Shown here piece after piece: positions 31,100 through 38,382 of a stretch of DNA of 64,000 bases (positions within the stretch are counted from its first letter, which is position 1; each line of letters opens with the position of its first letter). A model generated the notes under the pieces. That model made no database searches, had not been told where the DNA came from, and saw only the letters and a list, made by a program, of their open reading frames with translations. The position numbers were made by a program, and so were the translations under genes. Source of the DNA: an uncultured Alistipes sp. (GTDB lineage: Bacteria; Bacteroidota; Bacteroidia; Bacteroidales; UBA932); contig URSC01000012.1 in assembly GCA_900550465.1 (NCBI GenBank), positions 1 through 64,000 of the forward strand, given 5' to 3'.

Positions 31100-31128
31100 A
31101 AGGGTGACCTGTTAGTCAAGTCACCCTT
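31100..31128 (-). terminator. terminator of cassette B
   Basis: AAGGGTGAC (31100-31108) pairs with GTCACCCTT (31120-31128). Read on the minus strand it is followed by a long T run. It closes the expressed module about 20 bp after the third gene. Confidence 0.9.
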
Positions 31129-31149
31129 TTTGATTAAGATTTTGCGGGT

Positions 31150-32055
31150 TTAAAGATCAGGGCCACCGGGCATGGAGAAATATGCAGGGTAAGCAGCGCC
31201 CCAGCTGTATGTCTTTCCATTTGGTGTCGTAAACTGATAGTAAGGATAGAACTGGTACACGCCATCCCCCTGAAGATAAGTGCACATTTTTGCATAATCT
31301 GCTTTGTAGACACCTTCTACGGAACCTTCTCCATCAGCACCTGAGTTAATGATAACACCGGGGTAGAAATTGTTGAAGGATATAAGGTCGGAAACAGTTC
31401 CGTCATCATTGGTCTGATGCGCAAACTCAATATACTGGGAGCGGTTATTGTTGTCCAACTTTCCACCCTGCTGGGCTGCAAATGCTTCCAGACACTCATC
31501 AGGGAAGGGATTCATGATGCGGTAACGGGGGGTAACAGAATTTGTCGCTTTCATTACCTTGACAGGTACGACTGTGGGGGCAGTCATCATATTATCCCAC
31601 CACTGTCCTTCACCTTCCAGTGCTACCCAGTTGTATGCCTGCTGGAGAGACACACGGATGGATGTATAGGGAGAAGTTTCAGCATTGAAGTATGCTGAAT
31701 CTGCAATCGAGATGGTACCGGTGTAGCGGATACCGCCCTGAATGGCCAGACCAAGGGTAATTGCCGCCTCATACTCTCCGTCCTTGAACACAACCTCCGT
31801 GGGGACGGTTATTTCTGCAGGGAGGTTGGTGCTGAGGGGTACTGTAATTGAACCGTTGGCGGTGTTGCGGGTGATAGCGATGTCAATGGTTGTAGCCTCT
31901 GCCGGAATCTCAGTATTCGTGAATACTGTGGCAGGGAACGACACCTCATTGTCCTGTTCGGGTGTATATATGGACTTGACATTCTCCTGGTCGCAGGATG
32001 CAAGGACCATGAGAGATACTGCCGCGGCACCCATTATTTTTAAAATACTTTTCAT
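31150..32055 (-). CDS. third lipoprotein of cassette B
   Basis: A 301-residue lipoprotein with lipobox LASC. The head CDQENVKSIYTPEQDNEVSF is related to the heads in A and D. A Calx-beta-like stretch has PTEVVFKDGEYEAAITLGL. The C-terminal domain (about 145-301) is Trp/Tyr-rich and unlike those of the other cassettes (GEGQWWDNM; YLQGDGVYQFYPYYQF). It is 43 bp after susD-B and is expected to be expressed with it. The ligand is unknown. Confidence 0.75.
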   Translation of the reverse strand: MKSILKIMGAAAVSLMVLASCDQENVKSIYTPEQDNEVSFPATVFTNTEIPAEATTIDIAITRNTANGSITVPLSTNLPAEITVPTEVVFKDGEYEAAITLGLAIQGGIRYTGTISIADSAYFNAETSPYTSIRVSLQQAYNWVALEGEGQWWDNMMTAPTVVPVKVMKATNSVTPRYRIMNPFPDECLEAFAAQQGGKLDNNNRSQYIEFAHQTNDDGTVSDLISFNNFYPGVIINSGADGEGSVEGVYKADYAKMCTYLQGDGVYQFYPYYQFTTPNGKTYSWGAAYPAYFSMPGGPDL

Positions 32056-32098
32056 TTTTCTGATTCTGTTTTATGTTAATAACATCATCTTGCGGAGC

Positions 32099-33688
32099 CT
32101 AGATGGCAGGAGTGAGCGAAGGGTCGTCACCGTTGCTTCCCGAAGGATAGGAACCGAGGGGATTCTGAACCATGTAGGGATTTGCGTCCATCTCCACCTG
32201 AGGAATGGTCATAACCCAGTCGAAAGATTCAGGATCGGTTGTGTTGAGATTAGTGAGCAGGGCTGTGATAGGATGACCCCAGTCTTCATCGCGCATGAAT
32301 CCCTGATGCAGACGCTTGATGTCATAGATACGTCCATACTCGCCCCAGAGTTCAATACGGCGCTGGAGGATAATCTCGTCAAGAAGAGTGTTCTTACGGT
32401 CGGTGGTGATGGTATTCAGAGTAAGGTCTGAAGTATTGAGATTGCTGCAGTCGTAGCCTTTCTGGCGGTATGACATGAATTCGTTCATGGTAGCGACAGC
32501 GCCAGTAGCATCACCTGTACGCAACTGGCACTCAGCCATGATAAGCATCATCTCGGGAACTCTCATGAAGATCTGGTCAGCACCGGTCATAGGGTCAGTT
32601 ACAGTGTGGCCCTGCTTGTTGCCGAACTGGAATTTCCACTGCTGGAGAAGCATTGTGCCCTCACCGTCCACATCCTCGAGTGCCCACCATGCCTTACGGC
32701 TGTCACCGGCGGGAATCTGATCGTACAGCCACTGTGAGCAGCACTTGCGGGCTGCGTCACCATATCCTCCGAAGTCGGGGTCCATGTGGGCCAGGAACTG
32801 GGGGTTGGTGGTACCCTGAGACTGGATGATCTCTGCTCCCCACAGGACGTCCTCCTGTGCTACGCTGTTGTATCCGCTGGTCACGTCATCTGTCATGTCT
32901 CCACCGGCGGCAGCTATCTGTGCAGCAGCCAGGGCTGTCTTATAGTCAGCCATGTGAAGAGCGATACGGGCCTTGATACCGTTAGCCACGTATGTGTCAA
33001 TGTGAGACTTATGGCTTCTGGTCTTGCCCTCGAGAAGGACTATTGCGGAATCGATGTCAGACATAGCCTGTGCGTAGACCTCCCTGTTGGTAGCACGGGG
33101 CTTTCCGGGAGTTCCGGCTACGGTGGGTTCCTTGTAGATAGGCACGGACAGCATGTCCTCGTGTCCCTCGTATGTACGGGCATAGGTCATGGCCAGGTAA
33201 TGCAGGGAGTATGCCCTAAGTGCATAGCAGTTACCCATTATGTACTCTATATCCGCCTGAGGACCTTCCATGGTATGCTGTGCACCCAGGATGTAGTTCA
33301 CCAGCGAGATAGTCGTGTAGTAGAAGTTCCAGCAGTCGTAGGGACGCCAGCCGTCACTGTTGTAGTAAGCCTTTACAGTGTAGATATAGTCGTTCCAGAA
33401 CCAACCGTTACCCTGGGCGGACATCACCATGTCCTCTCCCATAAGGTCAGCCATAAGGGAGTAGCCCTGAGGACCGAAACTCTGATGATGGTTAAAGTTT
33501 ACGGTACGGCCCCAGATATAGAACCATCTGAAGGCTCCATTGAGAGCCTGCATGGCGCCCTCACTGTTCTCCAGCAGTGTAGTTGTGGAGACAGAGTCAG
33601 TAGGACTGGTGTTGAGGGAGTCCTTGCTGCAGGATGAGAGTCCGAATACTGTCAGGGCGGCAGCTGTTATAAGTAATATTTTTTTCAT
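32099..33688 (-). CDS. SusD/RagB surface lipoprotein, cassette B (expressed)
   Basis: A 529-residue SusD-family protein with lipobox LSSC (Cys20). The family features are NGAFRWFYIWGRTVNFNHHQSFG near the N terminus, IMGNCYALRAYSLHYLAMTYARTYEGHED in the TPR part, and EIILQRRIELWGEYGRIYDIKRLHQGF near the C terminus, ending with FDWVMTIPQVEMDANPYM. It follows susC-B by 21 bp in the only module that is attached to a leader and start codon. Related to A and D across the fold, but divergent in the central binding region. Confidence 0.93.
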   Translation of the reverse strand: MKKILLITAAALTVFGLSSCSKDSLNTSPTDSVSTTTLLENSEGAMQALNGAFRWFYIWGRTVNFNHHQSFGPQGYSLMADLMGEDMVMSAQGNGWFWNDYIYTVKAYYNSDGWRPYDCWNFYYTTISLVNYILGAQHTMEGPQADIEYIMGNCYALRAYSLHYLAMTYARTYEGHEDMLSVPIYKEPTVAGTPGKPRATNREVYAQAMSDIDSAIVLLEGKTRSHKSHIDTYVANGIKARIALHMADYKTALAAAQIAAAGGDMTDDVTSGYNSVAQEDVLWGAEIIQSQGTTNPQFLAHMDPDFGGYGDAARKCCSQWLYDQIPAGDSRKAWWALEDVDGEGTMLLQQWKFQFGNKQGHTVTDPMTGADQIFMRVPEMMLIMAECQLRTGDATGAVATMNEFMSYRQKGYDCSNLNTSDLTLNTITTDRKNTLLDEIILQRRIELWGEYGRIYDIKRLHQGFMRDEDWGHPITALLTNLNTTDPESFDWVMTIPQVEMDANPYMVQNPLGSYPSGSNGDDPSLTPAI

Positions 33689-33709
33689 CTTATTCTGTTC
33701 TTAATGTGT

Positions 33710-36700
33710 TTAGAAGTTGATATCAATACCTACGGATACAGACCTTGTCGGGAGGTAGGTATAGCCCTGGCCTCCGGAGAAGCTGTACTGGGGATCCATA
33801 CCGTCGAGGTGGCTGAAGAGAGCGAGGTTGTCGCCTACTGCGAATATCCTGATGGAACTGATGTTGATCTTCTCCGTCCACTTGGTAGGCAGGGTGTAGC
33901 CGAACTGTACGGACTTGATGGAGAAGTAGGAGGCGTCGATGAGGTTCCTGTCGGTGATGGCGATACGTCCGGCACCTATCTTGAACTTGGGCACGTCGGT
34001 TACGTCACCGGGCTTCTGCCAGCGGCGCAGTGCGTTGCGGTGAAATGCGCTGGTGGCATAAGTGGGATCCATCGTAGAGGCGTAGGTGCCGTTGTAGATG
34101 TTGCCACCTATGGAGAATGTGGTCAGGAACGAGAGATCGAATGAACCGAGATAGAAGTTTGAACCGAATGATCCGGAGATGATGGGCTCGCGGCTGTCGA
34201 ATACATAGCGGCAATTGCCGGCGATGTCCTCATTGGCTGTGACGTACTCGCTGCCGGGCACCATGTTGCCGTTCTCGTCTGTGTCGAAGGCCCAGTAGAG
34301 CTGGTTACCTGTGGCGGGATCGACTCCGGCGGTCTTTACCATATAGAAGGAGTTGATGGGCAGGCCCACCTTGGTGATGTACTGGCCGCTGATGATCTCG
34401 TCCTGCGATGCCGTCAGGGCGGTTACCTCATTCTGGTTGTGGTACAGCATCAATGTCGAGTTGGCCTGGAACTTGTCGCGGTTGAGCCAGTTGACCCTGA
34501 TGGTGGCCTCGACACCCTGGTTTACCATGGAACCTACGTTGGCATTGTAGGACTGGAATCCGGTGGAAAGAGCCATAGGAGAGTCGAGCAGCAGGTCATA
34601 AGTATTGGAGTGGTAGTACTCCACAGACAGATCGAGGACTCTGTTGAAGAGCGATGCCTCGACACCTACGTTGATGGTTCCCTTCTTCTCCCATGAGATG
34701 GTGGGATTCTCCAGCGAGGAGACGATACCTCCGGGATAGTTGGCATTCGCCCAGTCCTGACTGATCAGATAGAAACCCTGCCATGCATAGTAGGTGGTGA
34801 GCATGTCGTTACCCTGAACACCGTAGGATGCCTTGAGGGTCATGTTGTTGATCCAGTCAGCATTCATCCAGCTCTCCTCAGAGATTCTCCAGGATGCACC
34901 TACTGACCAGAACTGTCCCCAGCGGTGGTCCTGATGGAACCTGGAGGAACCGTCGGTACGCCATGAAGCCGAGAAGAAGTACTTGTCGTCGTAGTCATAG
35001 TTGACGCGGGTCAGGAACGACTCAATCTTATAGGTGTTGGTGTATGATGTGTGGCTGGCCACAGTAGTTGCAGGTGCCAGTTCAGCGATACCGGGATAGA
35101 TACCTGTACTGTTGGCATACAGATAATTGTACTCGTAGTTATAGAACTCATGTCCGAGGAGGACGCTGATGTTGTGCTTATCGAAACGACGGTCATAAGT
35201 CAGCAGCTGGTTGAATGTGTACGAGAATGTACGTGTGCTGTACTTGTCGATGCTACCGTTGGTCTGGGCTCCGTCACCGGTGTAGGGGTTGGAGTAGGAT
35301 GTAATCCTGCGGCTTGCGAGGTCGCCACCGAAGTTGATGGTCAGGGCGAGGCCTTTCAGCACACCCATGATGTTATCATCACCGCCAAAGCGGGCGAATG
35401 TACGGAAGCTGACGTTGTCGTAAGTCTGGCGGTACATGTTCTCATAGAGGTCACCGATAGGGTTGAAGCGGGATGCGGCGGGACGGGTCTCACCATAGTC
35501 GTACTGACGGTTGCCGTCCTCGTCGAGCAGGTCGTTTCCGTTCTCATCCTTCATGTATACAGGGTAGATGGCGGGCATGAACTGAGCGGTATACCATACG
35601 TTGTTGGTCTGGGTGCCGGAGTTCTGGGCCTGGTTGGCGTCGGTGTAGGAGTAACTGAGGTTGGCGCTCAGACGCAGCCACTTGGTAGCCTCGTGGTCAA
35701 CACCTGCACGGGCGGAGTAACGGGAGAAGAGAGAGGTAATCAGCACGCCCTCATCACGCAGGTAGCCTGCGGAGAAGTTGTACTTGGTACGGTCGTTACC
35801 GCCGTTTACGCCCAGCTGATATTCCTGGCGGAGAGCCTTGGTGTTGGTCAGGGCGTCCATCCAGTCCTCGTTCCAGGCTGATACTGCATCAGAGTGCACC
35901 AAACCTGTAGCGGGGTCTATGACTGTATCCCAGGTGTAATTCTTGTAAGGATTGTAGAGCTGGCCGCCGAGTGTATTGCCCATGCTTGAGGCAGCATAGT
36001 TGAGGGCATTGTCATGAGAGTAACCCTGGTCGATGGCGGTGTTGTAGAGGGATTCATAAACCAGTTCCACATATTCATCCTGACTTACGAGGTCATAACG
36101 GGGAATGGCGCGGGACTGCCAGCCGACCTGGGCCTTGAGGTTCACGTCCACGCGGCCTTCCTTACCTTTCTTGGTAGTGATGATCACGACTCCGTTGGCA
36201 CCGCGGGCTCCATAGAGTGCACCGGCGGATGCGTCCTTCAGCACGGTCATCGACTCGATGTCCTGAGGGTTGATGGCATTGATGTTGCCGTCATAAGGGA
36301 TACCGTCGACTACATACAGAGGAGTAGAGTATGCGTTGATGGAGCCAGTACCGCGGATCTGGATAGAGGCTCCTTCTCCAGGCTGGCCGCTGCCAGAGCT
36401 GACTTCCACTCCGGCGACCAGGCCCTCAAGAGCCTTCGACACGTTGGAAACGCTCCTCTTGATGATGTCGTCGTTTTTAACGACAGCTGCGGAACCTGTG
36501 AAAGACTCCTTTTTGGCAGTACCGTAAGCCACGACGATCACATCGTCAAGAGTGGTGGCCTCGGGCACGAGCTCGATGTCAATCGAGGTTCTGCCGTTGA
36601 CAGGGACTTCCAGAGTGGTGTAACCGAGGAAGGTCACTTCCAGGACTCCGTTTGCAGGCACGGTCAGGGAGTAGGCGCCCATGTCGTCGGTCATCGCCCA

Positions 36701-36856
36701 CTGGGTGGTGCTGCCCTTGAGCACGACGGAGGCTCCGACTATTCCCTCACCTGTTGAAGCATCAGTAACAGTGCCGGTAACTGTGATGTCCTGCGCGTAG
36801 GCCGCGGCAGTTACCACGAGTAACAGACCTGTTAAAAATAGTCTGATCTTTTTCAT
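33710..36856 (-). CDS. SusC/RagA outer-membrane transporter, cassette B (complete, expressed allele)
   Basis: A 1048-residue TonB-dependent transporter and the only susC here with a complete 5' end: ATG at 36856 and a signal peptide starting MKKIRLFLTGLLLVVTAAA. The CarboxypepD-like domain, plug (DDVIVVAYGTAKKESFTG; LYVVDGIPYDG; SMTVLKDASAGALYGARGANGV) and C-terminal strand ending SVGIDINF are all present. The recombination site lies within the signal-peptide codons LLLVVT, so exchange at this site swaps everything downstream of residue ~12 yet keeps a working signal peptide. The first 230 bp downstream of the site are identical to cassette A; the barrel is its own. Confidence 0.95.
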   Translation of the reverse strand: MKKIRLFLTGLLLVVTAAAYAQDITVTGTVTDASTGEGIVGASVVLKGSTTQWAMTDDMGAYSLTVPANGVLEVTFLGYTTLEVPVNGRTSIDIELVPEATTLDDVIVVAYGTAKKESFTGSAAVVKNDDIIKRSVSNVSKALEGLVAGVEVSSGSGQPGEGASIQIRGTGSINAYSTPLYVVDGIPYDGNINAINPQDIESMTVLKDASAGALYGARGANGVVIITTKKGKEGRVDVNLKAQVGWQSRAIPRYDLVSQDEYVELVYESLYNTAIDQGYSHDNALNYAASSMGNTLGGQLYNPYKNYTWDTVIDPATGLVHSDAVSAWNEDWMDALTNTKALRQEYQLGVNGGNDRTKYNFSAGYLRDEGVLITSLFSRYSARAGVDHEATKWLRLSANLSYSYTDANQAQNSGTQTNNVWYTAQFMPAIYPVYMKDENGNDLLDEDGNRQYDYGETRPAASRFNPIGDLYENMYRQTYDNVSFRTFARFGGDDNIMGVLKGLALTINFGGDLASRRITSYSNPYTGDGAQTNGSIDKYSTRTFSYTFNQLLTYDRRFDKHNISVLLGHEFYNYEYNYLYANSTGIYPGIAELAPATTVASHTSYTNTYKIESFLTRVNYDYDDKYFFSASWRTDGSSRFHQDHRWGQFWSVGASWRISEESWMNADWINNMTLKASYGVQGNDMLTTYYAWQGFYLISQDWANANYPGGIVSSLENPTISWEKKGTINVGVEASLFNRVLDLSVEYYHSNTYDLLLDSPMALSTGFQSYNANVGSMVNQGVEATIRVNWLNRDKFQANSTLMLYHNQNEVTALTASQDEIISGQYITKVGLPINSFYMVKTAGVDPATGNQLYWAFDTDENGNMVPGSEYVTANEDIAGNCRYVFDSREPIISGSFGSNFYLGSFDLSFLTTFSIGGNIYNGTYASTMDPTYATSAFHRNALRRWQKPGDVTDVPKFKIGAGRIAITDRNLIDASYFSIKSVQFGYTLPTKWTEKINISSIRIFAVGDNLALFSHLDGMDPQYSFSGGQGYTYLPTRSVSVGIDINF
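36591..36820 (-). repeat. 230-bp perfect inverted repeat, arm in cassette B
   Basis: Reverse complement of 21306-21535 without a mismatch; see the A arm. An A-B inversion would span about 15.5 kb. Confidence 0.9.
36810..36824 (-). other. recombination site B (active, in the signal-peptide codons)
   Basis: On the minus strand GTTAC-TCGTG-GTAAC, 5-bp inverted arms around a 5-bp spacer. It encodes part of LLVV in the expressed SusC signal peptide. It points left, while the sites of A, C, D and E point right, so every pair with B is in inverted orientation. Confidence 0.85.
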
Positions 36857-37420
36857 GTAGATAATTTTTTAAAGTTAATAAAAAGTTAATTGTTGTTAAT
36901 GTTTGTTTTGTTGATGTATTTTAATAAACAAAATTCAACCACCGGCGGCCCTTCCTTTCAGAAAAAATCCGTAGGGAAAGACCACTTACATTCAGGGAAT
37001 ATATTCAGTCAGCTTATTCGGAAAATATGTGATAAAATTCAAAATCAAATTGCTCTATTCCAGGTTAGTCACTAGTTTTATTCCGGTAGGTTTATAGTAC
37101 AATTTTATATTCAAACTGCAAATATGCGCGTTTTTTCTGAGAAAAGCAACAATAATGAGCAAAACAGCGTGTCTGTTTTGCAGGTTACGGTCAAGTCGTG
37201 GCTCATAAATTCTTTCATTTTTGAATTCCGAAGGCAAGATTACAAAAATATTTTCAAAAAATCAAGCTTTTTCATTAAAATTTTTAAAACTTCTCACTTT
37301 TTAAAATCATCGCTATGCTTCAATTCCACAAAAAACTCCTCGGATTCGTCATCGAATTCAATGTATCCCTGAATAAGAAAAAAAAATAGGGACGAAGTAT
37401 TTATTTCCTATCTCCGCAAG
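36857..37420. promoter_or_regulatory. AT-rich leader/promoter region of the expression locus
   Basis: A 564-bp gene-free interval, much richer in A and T than its surroundings, between the divergent susC-B and recombinase genes. It must hold both promoters. The only exact TAnnTTTG on the susC strand is TATTTTTG at 37250-37243, without a well-spaced TTTG, and it would give a leader of about 380 bases; I give it low weight. No good plus-strand box for the recombinase was found (CATTTTTG near 37216-37223 is one base off). It also holds a perfect 9-bp inverted repeat at 37159-37181. Confidence 0.6.
37159..37181. promoter_or_regulatory. perfect 9-bp inverted repeat in the leader
   Basis: GCAAAACAG, spacer CGTGT, CTGTTTTGC. 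The spacer is 5 bp, as in the recombination sites, but the arms differ. It could be a protein-binding site (recombinase accessory site or operator) or an RNA hairpin in the susC leader. No T-tract follows on the plus strand. Confidence 0.5.
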
Positions 37421-38356
37421 ATGATATCAAGGATGGAGAAGAACACCTGTCTTTATAAAGGTAAGAACTACGCCAGCAACAGTATCGCGAACTACAGGAA
37501 AATCCTCAGAATCTGGCCCGACTTCGAGGAGTCGATGGGGGTACGTTCCATCCGCTTCTCCGAGATAGACATGGACGTGTATTCCGCATTCCTTGAATTC
37601 TGTGACACGAACAACTACATGGACAGTACAAAATATCAGTACGCATCGCTCATCAAGGCCATCATGAACAGTGCCCTCGAGGATGGCTGCTCCCGGAACA
37701 ACATACAGAACAGCAAGGGGTTCGTAACGCACCGCCAGTCATCAGTATTCAGGAGGGTCTACCTGACCAGGGAAGAGATAGCTGCCCTGGCGGGGCTCGA
37801 CCTGAAGGGCAACAGGGCCATGGAGAAGGTCCGGGACGTGTTTCTGGTGGGCTGCTATACCGGACAGCGGTTCTCAGACTATTCCAGCATGTGTATCGAT
37901 GAGATAGAGACCATTGACATCGAAGGGGCGGAGTTCAAGGCTCTGCGCAAGGTCCAGTGCAAGACCGGCCGGACAGTGGTCATACCTATCCTGGATGACG
38001 GACTGCTGGACATCATCCAGAGGTGGGGAGGGCGTCTTCCCAAGGTGTCGATATCGGATCTGAATGTGAGGATCAAGACTCTCTGCCGTATGGCAGGCGT
38101 CAAGGGAGAGATATCCATACCCTGCAGCAGGGCCGGCAGCAGCAGCCGTATCAAGAAGCAGAAATACGAGCTGGTGTCCTCCCACACCGCGCGCCGCAGC
38201 TACATCACCAACCTCTACATGGAAGGACGCCTCAGCACGGAGCAGATCCGCAGCATAAGCGGACACTCCAGCGAGGACTCCTTCAAGCGCTATCTGTGCC
38301 ACAACCTGGAGGACGAGGCGAAGGAGATAATCAAGCGCTACATGCGGGGAAAGTAA
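37421..38356 (+). CDS. tyrosine recombinase (likely inverts the SusC/SusD cassettes)
   Basis: A 311-residue phage-integrase-family recombinase. The N-terminal SAM-like DNA-binding domain is about residues 1-105. The catalytic domain has the complete set: Arg150 (GCYTGQRFSDY), a likely Lys181 (CKTGR), His255 and Arg258 (SSHTARRSY), His282 (SGHSS) and the nucleophile Tyr291 (KRYLCH). The size fits the short Bacteroidota invertases. It lies inside the segment it is expected to flip. No phage or transposon genes are nearby, so a prophage integrase role is unlikely. The start was taken at ATG 37421; an ATG four codons in (37433) is possible. Confidence 0.92.
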   Translation: MISRMEKNTCLYKGKNYASNSIANYRKILRIWPDFEESMGVRSIRFSEIDMDVYSAFLEFCDTNNYMDSTKYQYASLIKAIMNSALEDGCSRNNIQNSKGFVTHRQSSVFRRVYLTREEIAALAGLDLKGNRAMEKVRDVFLVGCYTGQRFSDYSSMCIDEIETIDIEGAEFKALRKVQCKTGRTVVIPILDDGLLDIIQRWGGRLPKVSISDLNVRIKTLCRMAGVKGEISIPCSRAGSSSRIKKQKYELVSSHTARRSYITNLYMEGRLSTEQIRSISGHSSEDSFKRYLCHNLEDEAKEIIKRYMRGK

Positions 38357-38367
38357 GAATTACGACA

Positions 38368-38382
38368 GTTACTCGTGGCAAC
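38368..38382 (+). other. recombination site C
   Basis: GTTAC-TCGTG-GCAAC, one mismatch in the right arm relative to B, D and E. It starts 12 bp after the recombinase stop and runs in frame into susC-C (LLVATSAAFAQ). Confidence 0.8.

Larger units (their letters stand above)
36810..38382. mobile_element. invertible segment carrying leader, start codon and recombinase
   Basis: The stretch between site B and site C (1.57 kb) holds the susC leader, ATG and signal-peptide start, reading left, and the recombinase gene, reading right to within 12 bp of site C. Inversion would connect the leader to susC-C and leave susC-B without a start. Inversion using site D or E would carry this segment with additional modules. 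The boundaries follow the shared site sequences; inversion itself is inferred. Confidence 0.8.

Noticed and set aside
37243..37250. TATTTTTG as the susC promoter -7 box
   Set aside because: It is the only exact TAnnTTTG on that strand, but no TTTG lies at the right distance and the region is so AT-rich that a chance match is likely. I mention it only as a weak candidate.
37421..38356. Prophage or integrative-element integrase
   Set aside because: No phage, conjugation or replication genes and no tRNA-end duplication nearby; the gene lies within the susC switch and next to the crossover sites.
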